This document shows positions 36,433-44,747 of a stretch of DNA of 64,000 nt, piece by piece; the first letter of the stretch is position 1; each line of letters begins with the position of its first letter. The stretch covers positions 1 to 64,000 of the forward strand of contig CAJFPJ010000069.1 of assembly GCA_904399395.1 (NCBI GenBank). Reading direction: 5' to 3'. The DNA is from an uncultured Clostridia bacterium. GTDB lineage: Bacteria > Bacillota > Clostridia > Oscillospirales > Acutalibacteraceae. The position numbers were made by a program, and so were the translations under genes. A model generated the notes under the pieces. It saw only the letters and a program-made list of their open reading frames with translations, searched no databases and was not told the DNA's origin.

Positions 36433-36947
36433 GGGTTTTCCCCCTTTTTACTATCTTTATCACATTTCACCTTTATCTTGTTTGCCATAGGTTGTGTAAG
36501 TCTTACATATCCGAAGAAAAGCCTCCACACCTTGAATTCAGCAGAATATTTGCTGCAAAGCAAAAATCCCACACGATAATTTACCTTTCCTATCATATCC
36601 CTTTTAAGGCAAAAAGTAAAGTTACAAGGTTGATAACAAGTTTTCAAAATCGGCTTCCAGTTTCCATTTTCCCCAAAAATGTGCTATACTGAGATCGTAG
36701 ATCTGCACGGATTTCTTTTTCAATCACATCCACTTTAGGTTGGAAAGATGTCAGACTGAATACACAGCCGGCTTACCTGCCATAGGCCGCCACCTTTGTA
36801 TATGCAGCCTGCGGGCTGGATATTCGGCCTTCGGGTCTGTTCTCGTTTTATCCAAGCCATCTGCCGCAATCTATATAGACAGGAACTACCGACAGCTGTC
36901 TTCCGGATGTATATCCGGCTAAAATATGCCTTTAGGGGGGCTTTCCT
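36433..36947. promoter_or_regulatory. Divergent intergenic region with a plus-strand promoter
   Basis: About 515 bases between vanW-type (minus) and ugtP-type (plus) genes. TTCCAT at 36662-36667, 17 bases, then TGC-TATACT (36685-36690) forms an extended -10 promoter for the glucosyltransferase. The 250-base leader has short GC stems (CAGCCTGCGGGCTG and CGGCCTTCGGGTCTG region near 36806-36840). The minus-strand promoter is not clear. Confidence 0.5.
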
Positions 36948-38090
36948 TTGAAAATTGTCATCTTTTCCGCATCTACAGGAGGCGGCCATATGCGTGCCGC
37001 CCATACACTGGAAACCTATATCTGCAAAACGAACCCTGAGCATCAGGTTACCGTCATCGACACGCTGAAGCTCATTAACCGGCTGGTGGATACCGTCTGC
37101 TGCGACGGTTACTATTTCATGGTGCGCCATATTCCGGGCTTTTTCGGGTATCTCTATACCCGCACCAACCGGAAGACCCCCTTGTTTGATATGATGTCGG
37201 GCCTGACGAACCAGTTCAGCAGAAAGCTTTTGCCTGTTTTGGAAGAAGAAAAGCCGGACGTAGTCCTTTCGACTCACCCTTTTGCTACGGAAATGCTTTC
37301 TGTCCTGAAGGGAAAAAAGAAGCTGAACGTTCCTCTCCTCTGCCTGATGACGGATTACGGCCCCCACAAGGCCTGGATCGCTAAAAATGTGGACGCCTAT
37401 ATCACCGCCAACGAAGATATGACAGCTTCCATGGTGCAGATGGGCGCTCCAGAGGAAAAAGTACACCCCTTCGGTATTCCGGTGGGGGAAACCTTCTTTT
37501 CCCCCGGGAATAAAACCGCCCTGCTGCGGGAATTCGATCTGACGCCCAATGTCCCCACCGTCCTTTTTATGGCGGGCAGTTTCGGAGTCAGCAATATTCT
37601 GGAAATTTACAGAAAGCTGCAGGAAATTCCGGAACCCTATCAGATCATCGTTATTACCGGGCGAAACCAGAAACTTTACGATGCCTTCCAGAAGGAGATT
37701 CGCAAAAGCCCCAAGGATACCCGGTTGTTCTTTTTCACCGACCGGGTGGCGGATTTCATGCATATGAGCGACCTGCTCATCACAAAGCCCGGCGGGCTCA
37801 CCGTGTCGGAAGCCCTTGCCAGTGGTATTCCTATGGCAGTGTTCGACGCTATTCCCGGCCAGGAGGAGGATAATGCCAATTTCCTCATCCGCCATCAGAT
37901 GGCTGTTTCCCTGGATTCCAAGGGAGACTGCGCCGGGCAGATCCGAAGTCTGCTGACAAATCCGGAGCTTTTATCCGCCATGGCGCAGAACTGCCGCTCC
38001 TTCGACCGTTCTGCTTCCTGCCGCAATATTCTTGCTCTAATGGAGAGCCTCCGCCGGGAATATGACCGGCAATCCCTGCAGGAAGACTGA
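36948..38090 (+). CDS. UgtP/MGDG-synthase-type diacylglycerol glycosyltransferase
   Basis: 380 residues, GT28/GT4-like GT-B fold. N-terminus FSASTGGGHMRAA is the glycine-rich acceptor site of the MGDG synthase group; the C-terminal domain has VLFMAGSFGV, VVITGRNQKLY-type strand, and LLITKPGGLTVSEALASGIPM followed by PGQEEDN, the UDP-sugar binding region. The enzymes add glucose or galactose to diacylglycerol for glycolipids and lipoteichoic acid anchors, working at the inner face of the membrane. Start ATG is TTG/ATG-clear: the first residue MKIVIFSAS begins the fold. A terminator follows at 38187. Confidence 0.87.
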   Translation: MKIVIFSASTGGGHMRAAHTLETYICKTNPEHQVTVIDTLKLINRLVDTVCCDGYYFMVRHIPGFFGYLYTRTNRKTPLFDMMSGLTNQFSRKLLPVLEEEKPDVVLSTHPFATEMLSVLKGKKKLNVPLLCLMTDYGPHKAWIAKNVDAYITANEDMTASMVQMGAPEEKVHPFGIPVGETFFSPGNKTALLREFDLTPNVPTVLFMAGSFGVSNILEIYRKLQEIPEPYQIIVITGRNQKLYDAFQKEIRKSPKDTRLFFFTDRVADFMHMSDLLITKPGGLTVSEALASGIPMAVFDAIPGQEEDNANFLIRHQMAVSLDSKGDCAGQIRSLLTNPELLSAMAQNCRSFDRSASCRNILALMESLRREYDRQSLQED

Positions 38091-38186
38091 CACAGATTTC
38101 GGATAAAACAAAACTACAGAGGGCCGCTGTAAGAGTTCCCCTAAGGCGAGCGGTGCGTAAACGCCAAAGGGCAAAGCCCCTTATGC

Positions 38187-38222
38187 AGCCGGAAGGTACT
38201 GTGCCTTCCGGCTGTTGTTTTT
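38187..38222 (+). terminator. Terminator after the glucosyltransferase
   Basis: AGCCGGAAGG pairs with CCTTCCGGCT over TACTGTG, followed by GTTGTTTTT. Confidence 0.85.
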
Positions 38223-38292
38223 CCGGCTGTTCCGGCTATGCATCAAAAGGTTTATGCTATGGACTGCAAAAAAGCGACTAGGGAGAATGCAT

Positions 38293-39027
38293 ATGAAGTA
38301 TCAGATCGCCATCTGCGATGACAGAAAAGAGGACGCAGAATATATTGCTTCCGCCGTAAAACAATGGGCAGAAGAAAACTATATTCCAGTGAAAGTGGAA
38401 ACCTTCCCCTCCGGGGAAAGCTTTCTGTTCCGCTATGAAGAGAAGAAGGATTACGATATCCTCCTTCTGGATGTAGAAATGAAAGTCATAAGCGGCATGG
38501 AGCTTGCCAGACGCATTCGCCGGGAAAACGACTCCGTGCAGATCGTTTTTATTACAGGCTACCCGGATTATATCTCCGAAGGCTATGATGTCTCTGCACT
38601 GCATTATCTGATGAAGCCTATTTCGGCCGGCAAACTCTCGGAGGTTTTGAACCGCGCAGCAGAAAAACGAAAAAAAGCCGAAAAAGCAGTATTCTTTACC
38701 GGCGAGAGCGAAACGCTGCGGGTGGGGGTCTCTGAAATTATATCTGTAGAAGCGTTTGCCCATTCCTGTGTGATCACAACGGCCCGATCCGGTCTTGCAG
38801 TCAGGGCAAGCATCTCCGCCATAGAAAAGCAGCTGCAGGAAGCGGCCCCGGAAGAATTCATCCGCTGCCACCGTTCCTATATTGTGGGGGTGCGATATAT
38901 AAAGAGCATTTCAAAAACAACCGTAACACTGGATAATGCCGCAAGCATTCCCCTTTCCCGCAGCCGGTATCAGGCTGTTAACCAGGCATTCATACGCTAC
39001 TTTAAAGGAGATCCGCAATGGGACTGA
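38293..39027 (+). CDS. LytTR-family response regulator
   Basis: 244 residues. N-terminal receiver: acidic pair D9-D10, phosphoacceptor D60 in LLLDVEM, conserved Thr in FITGYPDY and K108 in LMKPIS. Residues about 140-240 are a LytTR DNA-binding domain (EIISVEAFAHSCVITT, then RCHRSYIVGVRYIKSI and IPLSRSRY). The same architecture is found in AgrA and related peptide-pheromone regulators. Of two close ATGs, 38293 is chosen because GGGAG lies at a proper distance; 38287 is nearly on top of it. Overlaps the downstream kinase gene by 10 bases. Probably controls the ABC exporter through the direct repeat at 39730-39759. Confidence 0.92.
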   Translation: MKYQIAICDDRKEDAEYIASAVKQWAEENYIPVKVETFPSGESFLFRYEEKKDYDILLLDVEMKVISGMELARRIRRENDSVQIVFITGYPDYISEGYDVSALHYLMKPISAGKLSEVLNRAAEKRKKAEKAVFFTGESETLRVGVSEIISVEAFAHSCVITTARSGLAVRASISAIEKQLQEAAPEEFIRCHRSYIVGVRYIKSISKTTVTLDNAASIPLSRSRYQAVNQAFIRYFKGDPQWD

Positions 39028-39686
39028 TAAATCTGCTGTTTGGAAAAATGATCGACCGGCGCATTTCCGCCTATCAAAATGATCTCATCACAAAGCATTG
39101 CGATGAGGTGCAAAACATCTATACAACCATGCGGGGCTGGCGGCACGATTATCACAATCATATCCAGACCCTGCTGGCGCTTTGTGGGGATGAAACCAGA
39201 ACAAAGGAGTATCTGCTGAAGCTCAACGAGGATTTAACCCAGGTGGATACTGTCCTGAAAACGGGGAACGTTATGGTCGATGCGATTCTAAATTCCAAGC
39301 TGTCTCTGATTCATTCCAGACATATAGCTGTGAATGCCAAAGCAGTGGTGCCGCCGGAATTGAAAATATCCGAAATTGATTTGTGTGTTATTATTGGTAA
39401 TCTGCTTGACAACGCTATGGAAGCCTGCCTCAGGCAGGCGGATTCTGAAAGCCGGTTTATCCGCGTCTTTATCGGCGTATTGAAACACCAGCTGTATATC
39501 TCTGTCTCCAATTCCACGGAAGGGGAAATACCGAAAGCCGGAAAAAAATATCTTTCACGCAAAAACAGCCAAACCCACGGCTTCGGGCTGATGCGCATTG
39601 ACCGCCTCGCCGCAAAATATGACGGCTACGTCAACCGCCAGAACGAAGAAGGCGTATTCGCCACCGAAGTCATGCTTCCGCTTTGA
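39018..39686 (+). CDS. GHKL-type sensor histidine kinase without membrane domain
   Basis: 222 residues. Phosphoacceptor region WRHDYHNHIQTL with H43, N box IIGNLLDNAMEAC, and the ATP lid with THGFGLMRIDRLA. It corresponds to the catalytic end of AgrC/ComD-like kinases, but the usual six- to seven-helix membrane sensor is missing; only a short hydrophobic start (GLINLLFGK) is present. It may be fed by another membrane partner or sense a cytosolic signal. Start ATG after AAAGGAG, inside the regulator gene. Partner of the LytTR regulator. Confidence 0.9.
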   Translation: MGLINLLFGKMIDRRISAYQNDLITKHCDEVQNIYTTMRGWRHDYHNHIQTLLALCGDETRTKEYLLKLNEDLTQVDTVLKTGNVMVDAILNSKLSLIHSRHIAVNAKAVVPPELKISEIDLCVIIGNLLDNAMEACLRQADSESRFIRVFIGVLKHQLYISVSNSTEGEIPKAGKKYLSRKNSQTHGFGLMRIDRLAAKYDGYVNRQNEEGVFATEVMLPL

Positions 39687-39729
39687 CCTTTGTGATCTTT
39701 TTGTCCACTGCGACGATTACCACCATTGC

Positions 39730-39759
39730 ACCATTCGTGCAAAAAGACATACCGTTCAT
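39730..39759 (+). promoter_or_regulatory. LytTR-type direct repeat upstream of the ABC exporter
   Basis: ACCATTCGT (39730-39738) and ACCGTTCAT (39751-39759) are direct repeats 21 bases apart start to start, i.e. on the same helix face, as expected for AgrA/AlgR-type LytTR dimers. A third similar word ACCATTGCA is at 39722. They lie in the 131-base gap before the exporter, upstream of a weak -10-like TACCAT at 39793. Confidence 0.6.
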
Positions 39760-39817
39760 GCAGAAACCACCGCAGCAAAAAGGCTGCATGCTACCATAGC
39801 TGCAGGAGGTGGGAAGA

Positions 39818-41704
39818 GTGAAAAAAGAGAAGGAAAATCTTCGCTATTCTATTTTTCAAAATATCGTATTTTTACTTAGGGATATACGGGCCGAACACCC
39901 TGTATTGCTGCTTTTTATCGCAATGCAGGTGGTGCTTTCCGTGGTCTCGCCTGTATTCGGCATTTATATGCCCAAAATTGCGCTGGATCTTGTCCTGAAT
40001 CGAGCAGATATACCGGAGATCTGCCTTGTTCTGGGGTCGTTCGGAGGAATCATGGCCCTGGCTATGGCTCTTTCAGGCATGGCAAACGAAGGGAAATACC
40101 TGCTATATAACGATATGCGGCGTTATTACCAAATGCAGCTGTTTCTGCGTTCCCTCAGCTGCAGTTACAAAGATATCGAAAGTGAAGAAGGGCAGACAAA
40201 ATACCAGCGCGCCATGAACACCCTGCGGTATGGGGATTTTTCCGGAACCTCCGTCATGCTTGTGGCGGCTGTCGAGATCCTCACAAGCAGCCTTTGCTTT
40301 ATCATCTATTCGGGTATCATATCGGCTCTCAGCCCGTTTATGCTGCTGGCCCTTGTTTTTCTTTCCCTAATCAGCCTTTTCAGCACCCGGCGGGCACAGA
40401 AATTTGAGTATGAAAAGCGGGATGAAACGGCAAAAATCGATAAAAAGCTGAATTACATCATCTATACAGGGAGCGACGCCGCCTTCGGTAAGGATATGCG
40501 TCTCTACCGCACAGGCGGTTGGTTCACAGATCTGCGCAACACCCTGATCGGCCAAAGCAGCGCCCTCATGCGCAAGATCCAGAAACGATATTTTTTCGCC
40601 GGCGCTGTAAACGCCTTTGTCCTTTTTCTCAGGGACGGCGTTGCATACGCCTATCTGATCTATTCCGCGGCCTCCGGGCGCATTACAGTTTCAGACTTCA
40701 CCCTGTATTTCGGCGCTATCACGGCATTTTCAGGGTTTGTGGGCGGCATAGTGAACAGCCTGAACCAGCTCAACGGCGCAAATCTGCAGATGAATTCCAT
40801 GCGCGACTTTTTAGACAGCACAAGCGAACCAAAGCCGGATTCCAAGCCGCTATCTAAGGAACAGGCCGCACAGGAGCCCGACTTGGCAGTTCCGGCAGAA
40901 AAATACTCCATCGAATTCTGCGATGTGTGCTTTTCCTATACGTCTAATTCGGGCAAAAAACAGGTCCTGAATCATTTTAATCTTACAATACAAGCGGGAG
41001 AAAAGGTGGCCTTGGTTGGCGTCAACGGGGCCGGTAAAACCACGGTAGTGAAGCTGCTGTGCGGCTTTTACACCCCCGATTCCGGTCAAATCCGAATCGG
41101 CGGGCGGGATACCCGAAGCTTCGAAAAAGAGGATTTGCTCCGGCTCTTTTCCACCGTTTTTCAGGATATCTACATTCCCCCGTTCTCCGCAGCCGAAACC
41201 GTATCCCTCAAGGAAAAAAAGTATACGGAGCCGGGCCGTGTGAAGGCTTCCCTCATGAAAGCCGGGCTTTGGGAAAAAATCTCCGAATTTTCCGAGGGCT
41301 CCGGGGGCGGCGCCGTCATAGACGCACCCATGACAAGGGAAATTACAGAGGGGATAGTGCTCTCCGGCGGCCAGCAGCAAAAGCTGCTTATGGCGCGGGC
41401 GCTCTATAAGGATGCGCCCATCTTCATCCTGGATGAACCCACCGCGGCTCTGGATCCCATCGCCGAAAATCAGACGTATCAGCAGTTCCATGAGCTCACT
41501 TTGGAGAAAACGGCGATCTATATTTCCCACAGGCTTGCCTCCACCCGCTTCTGCAACAAGATCGCCTTTTTAAAGGATGGAAAAATCACAGAAGAGGGTA
41601 CCCATGAAGAGCTCCTGGCAAAACAGGGGGACTATTGCGAAATGTTCACGCTGCAGAGCCAGTATTATCAAAAAGGCAAAAGGGGTGAAGAAAATGAGCA
41701 GTAA
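39818..41704 (+). CDS. ABC exporter, fused membrane and ATPase subunit 1
   Basis: 628 residues. Residues 1-330 form six membrane helices of the type I exporter fold; the ATPase follows with Walker A GVNGAGKTT, signature LSGGQQQK, Walker B IFILDEPTAALDP and switch His ISHRLAS. Start: of two GTG codons (39809, 39818) the second has AGGAGG at proper spacing. The stop overlaps the next gene by 11 bases. Together they look like a heterodimeric exporter of the multidrug/peptide type; no peptidase domain is present. Linkage to LytTR/GHKL regulation suggests export of a peptide or defence against one. Confidence 0.92.
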   Translation: MKKEKENLRYSIFQNIVFLLRDIRAEHPVLLLFIAMQVVLSVVSPVFGIYMPKIALDLVLNRADIPEICLVLGSFGGIMALAMALSGMANEGKYLLYNDMRRYYQMQLFLRSLSCSYKDIESEEGQTKYQRAMNTLRYGDFSGTSVMLVAAVEILTSSLCFIIYSGIISALSPFMLLALVFLSLISLFSTRRAQKFEYEKRDETAKIDKKLNYIIYTGSDAAFGKDMRLYRTGGWFTDLRNTLIGQSSALMRKIQKRYFFAGAVNAFVLFLRDGVAYAYLIYSAASGRITVSDFTLYFGAITAFSGFVGGIVNSLNQLNGANLQMNSMRDFLDSTSEPKPDSKPLSKEQAAQEPDLAVPAEKYSIEFCDVCFSYTSNSGKKQVLNHFNLTIQAGEKVALVGVNGAGKTTVVKLLCGFYTPDSGQIRIGGRDTRSFEKEDLLRLFSTVFQDIYIPPFSAAETVSLKEKKYTEPGRVKASLMKAGLWEKISEFSEGSGGGAVIDAPMTREITEGIVLSGGQQQKLLMARALYKDAPIFILDEPTAALDPIAENQTYQQFHELTLEKTAIYISHRLASTRFCNKIAFLKDGKITEEGTHEELLAKQGDYCEMFTLQSQYYQKGKRGEENEQ

Positions 41705-43526
41705 AAAAGGGAAAGCTGTGGGCACCGGCATTAAACTTGTATGGCAAATGGATAAATGGCTCCTGATCCACAGCTGCATCGGGGCGGTGATTGAATCCGC
41801 CATCCCCTTTATCGGAATTTTTCTTTCCGCCTATATATTGGACGGCCTGCAGGCAGGGGAACCCATCCAGACGCTTCTGGCGGCCGCCCTGCTCTCGGTA
41901 GCAGGCATATTCGTGCTGACCCTGCTGAAGGAACACTTTCAGACCCTGCAGAAAATCCACACGGACGTATGCGGCAAACGGTACGATACCCTCATGAGCA
42001 TGAAAACCATCTCGATGGATTATCCTCTTCTGGATAGCCCCCAGGTCAACGCCATCCGCGCCAGGATACGGCACGACAACGACTGGGGCGCCGGGTTTTA
42101 TTCCCTGGCGCAGCAGCTTCCCTGGCTGCTGGGGAGTTTCGTTTCCTGCATCTTTTCTCTGGTTTTTCTGATTCCCCTCTTCACGGAAGGGATCGTGTTT
42201 CAGGATACCGCGTCCGTATTTTTGCTGCTTCTCTTCGCCGTCGTTATTTTTTGGAATCTGTGGTTCGGCGCCCGAAAACGCAAGGAATACTACCGGCTTC
42301 TGGACAACCCAAGCCTGGATAAAAGCTACCTTTCCCATTTTTTGTGGAATGACCAGGATTACCACTATGGAAAAGATATCCGGGTCTACGGCGCAAAGCC
42401 GCTGATCGAGAGCAAGCTTCGGGGCGATGTACAGACGAAAAAGCAATGGATGCATAAAATCATCCGTAACAGCATGAAAACAGGGTTTTCATCCAATTTC
42501 TCAGCAGGGCTGCTGCAGCTTATCTCGTATCTGTTTGTAGTGGTCCGCGCAGCAGCCGGCGCGCTGACAATCGGCAACGTAGTGCAATACGCGGGCATTA
42601 TCTACCGGTTTTCCCAGTCTGTTTCCAGCACATTTCACGCTATAGAGGAGTATGCGGTCTCCTCCGGCCGGCAGGCTTCCACATTGGAATACCTGCATGT
42701 GGAGGATATTTTGAAGAAAGGATCCCTTCCCGTTGAAAAACGCGCCTTCTGTGAGGGCGGCGACAACGACTATGAAATCGAATTTCGGGATGTATCTTTT
42801 CAATACCCCGGTTCCGAAAGCTACGCTCTGCGGCATATATCCATCAAATTCCGGGTGGGGCAACGGCTGGCGGTGGTGGGCATGAACGGAAGCGGAAAAA
42901 CCACCTTCATTAAGCTTCTCTGCCGGCTGTATGACCCCACAGAGGGAGAAATTCTGCTCAACGGGATCGATATCAAAAAATATGACTACGATGAATACAT
43001 GTCCATTTTTTCCGTAGTCTTCCAGGATTTCAAGCTGTTTTCCTTCGGCCTGGGGCAGAATGTGGCCGCCAGCGTGGAGTATGACGAAGACCGCGTGAAA
43101 TCCTGCTTGGAAAAAGCCGGCTTCGGCGCCCGCCTGCGGGGGATGCCGGAAGGGCTTGGCACATGCCTCTATAAGGATTTTGAAGAAAACGGCGTGGAAA
43201 TCTCCGGCGGGGAAGCGCAGAAAATCGCTCTGGCCAGAGCTTTGTATAAAAACGCCCCCTTCATCATTTTGGATGAACCCACAGCCGCCCTGGACCCCAT
43301 CGCCGAATATGAAGTATATTCCAAATTCAATGAAATCGTAGGCAGCAAGACCGCCATTTATATTAGTCACCGCTTGTCCTCCTGCCGGTTCTGCGACTCT
43401 ATCGCCGTATTCGATAAAGGAGAGATCGTGCAGCAGGGCAGCCATGAAGAGCTGGTTTCTGATGAAAGCGGCAAATATTACGAGCTGTGGCATGCTCAAG
43501 CCCAGTATTACACGACGAATCCATAG
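41694..43526 (+). CDS. ABC exporter, fused membrane and ATPase subunit 2
   Basis: 610 residues, paralogue of the preceding subunit. Six-helix membrane domain (about 20-340) and ATPase with Walker A GMNGSGKTT, signature ISGGEAQK, Walker B FIILDEPTAALDP and SHRLSS. Signatures and Walker motifs are intact in both subunits, so both sites could hydrolyse ATP. ATG at 41694, 11 bases inside the upstream gene, after GGGGTGAAG. A terminator follows at 43543. Confidence 0.92.
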   Translation: MSSKKGKAVGTGIKLVWQMDKWLLIHSCIGAVIESAIPFIGIFLSAYILDGLQAGEPIQTLLAAALLSVAGIFVLTLLKEHFQTLQKIHTDVCGKRYDTLMSMKTISMDYPLLDSPQVNAIRARIRHDNDWGAGFYSLAQQLPWLLGSFVSCIFSLVFLIPLFTEGIVFQDTASVFLLLLFAVVIFWNLWFGARKRKEYYRLLDNPSLDKSYLSHFLWNDQDYHYGKDIRVYGAKPLIESKLRGDVQTKKQWMHKIIRNSMKTGFSSNFSAGLLQLISYLFVVVRAAAGALTIGNVVQYAGIIYRFSQSVSSTFHAIEEYAVSSGRQASTLEYLHVEDILKKGSLPVEKRAFCEGGDNDYEIEFRDVSFQYPGSESYALRHISIKFRVGQRLAVVGMNGSGKTTFIKLLCRLYDPTEGEILLNGIDIKKYDYDEYMSIFSVVFQDFKLFSFGLGQNVAASVEYDEDRVKSCLEKAGFGARLRGMPEGLGTCLYKDFEENGVEISGGEAQKIALARALYKNAPFIILDEPTAALDPIAEYEVYSKFNEIVGSKTAIYISHRLSSCRFCDSIAVFDKGEIVQQGSHEELVSDESGKYYELWHAQAQYYTTNP

Positions 43527-43542
43527 AAATTCGCACATAGCA

Positions 43543-43586
43543 GAAGGCCTCGGTATGCAGAACACTACCTGCATCCCGGGGCCTTT
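43543..43586. terminator. Terminator between ABC exporter and GH43 gene
   Basis: AAGGCCTCGGTATGCAG pairs with CTGCATCCCGGGGCCTT over an 8-base loop, with T residues after it on the plus strand. Confidence 0.75.
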
Positions 43587-43701
43587 CCCATAGAGCGGAC
43601 CAAATATCCTCTCTTTATGCCGTGTTTTCGCCTATTCCCATCTTATGGCCCGGCATTCCAGCGAGCTCTTCAAAGCTCCCATGGATAGCTGCAGGCAGAA
43701 A

Positions 43702-44634
43702 TCAGAATCGGAACACCGGATAGCCCTTTTCATCCCAAATCAGCTTCATCACACAGGTATGGCGGTTGGGATCGTAAAGGGGATCGCCCACGATCTTTTC
43801 ATAGGGGCGGGCATGATAGATCACCAGATCTTCCCCGTTTTCATCCACAGTAAAGCTATTGTGGCCGGGACCGTAAGCCTGATGCTCCGGACTTGTCACA
43901 AGAACGGGGGTAGGCGTCTTCACCCAAGATTCCCTCTTTAGAAGATCCGCGTCTTCCTGAGCGGTGAGCAGGCCCATGCAATAGCAAGCCCCCGTGCCGC
44001 TGGCGGAGAAGGTAAGGAACAGCTTATCCCCGTGATGGATGACGGCGGGGCCTTCGTTCACCCAGAAATCCACCTGCTCCCAGTCGTGATCCGGCTCTGT
44101 GATCAGAACAGGCTTGGTCTTCAGCCTGTTGGGGGCCGCCAGCTCTGCAATATACAGATTGCTGATATTGTTGACCTTCTGGGCCCACACCGTATACCAG
44201 ACATTTTTATGCTGGAAGACCGTCATATCCAGAGAAAAATCTGTGAAGGCGAAATCATCCCCCTCAGAAGGCTGCATCTGGCCCATCTCCTCCCAGGGGT
44301 CAACCATGGGATCACTGCCCGTGCAGCGGAGCACATAGGGCCGCAAAGCCCAGATATCATCCACATCGCTGGCGGCAAAATAGATATACCAGCCGCCCTC
44401 CACATAATGGATCTCCGGGGCCCAGATATGCTGGGACATAATCCCCTTCTCGTGTTTTCTCCACAAGACCTTGGCCTCTGCTTCCGCCAGCCCCGCTATG
44501 GTTTTGGCGGCCCGGAGCTCTACCCGGTCGTATTCCGGGACGGAAGCCGTGAAATAATAGGTTCCGTCCGTATGCTTATAGATATAAGGATCCGCCCTCT
44601 GCTCGATAAGAGGCTTTACTACATCGACGCTCAT
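43702..44634 (-). CDS. GH43 glycosidase, probable alpha-L-arabinofuranosidase
   Basis: 310 residues, a single five-bladed propeller. The GH43 triad is visible as D15 (RADPYIYK, base), D136 (FSLDMTVF, pKa modulator) and E194 (WVNEGPAV, acid). The opening ADPYIYKHTDGTYYFTASVPEYDRVEL fits a subgroup of arabinofuranosidases acting on arabinan or arabinoxylan side chains; exact linkage is inferred. No signal peptide, so cytoplasmic. ATG follows GAAGGAGG. It is downstream of the GH27 gene on the same strand, 113 bases apart, with a weak stem between. Confidence 0.9.
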   Translation of the reverse strand: MSVDVVKPLIEQRADPYIYKHTDGTYYFTASVPEYDRVELRAAKTIAGLAEAEAKVLWRKHEKGIMSQHIWAPEIHYVEGGWYIYFAASDVDDIWALRPYVLRCTGSDPMVDPWEEMGQMQPSEGDDFAFTDFSLDMTVFQHKNVWYTVWAQKVNNISNLYIAELAAPNRLKTKPVLITEPDHDWEQVDFWVNEGPAVIHHGDKLFLTFSASGTGACYCMGLLTAQEDADLLKRESWVKTPTPVLVTSPEHQAYGPGHNSFTVDENGEDLVIYHARPYEKIVGDPLYDPNRHTCVMKLIWDEKGYPVFRF

Positions 44635-44691
44635 GAAACGTCCTCCTTCTGTATACTTCTATAACACCGTGATACCGTGCCGTCTAAGACA

Positions 44692-44725
44692 AAGCCCGCG
44701 CCAAGCGCTGAAGCCGGCGCAGGCT
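44692..44725 (-). other. Hairpin between GH27 and GH43 genes
   Basis: AGCCCGCGCC pairs with GGCGCAGGCT with one bulged position. On the minus strand it is followed by TTTGTCTT, too poor for a strong terminator, so partial attenuation or mRNA processing is more likely. Confidence 0.4.
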
Positions 44726-44747
44726 CTTCAATCACATTTTAAAAAGC

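Noticed and set aside
38215-43526. Complete agr-type quorum-sensing locus
   Set aside because: LytTR and GHKL genes are present, but there is no AgrB-like peptidase or AgrD-like propeptide gene that I can find.
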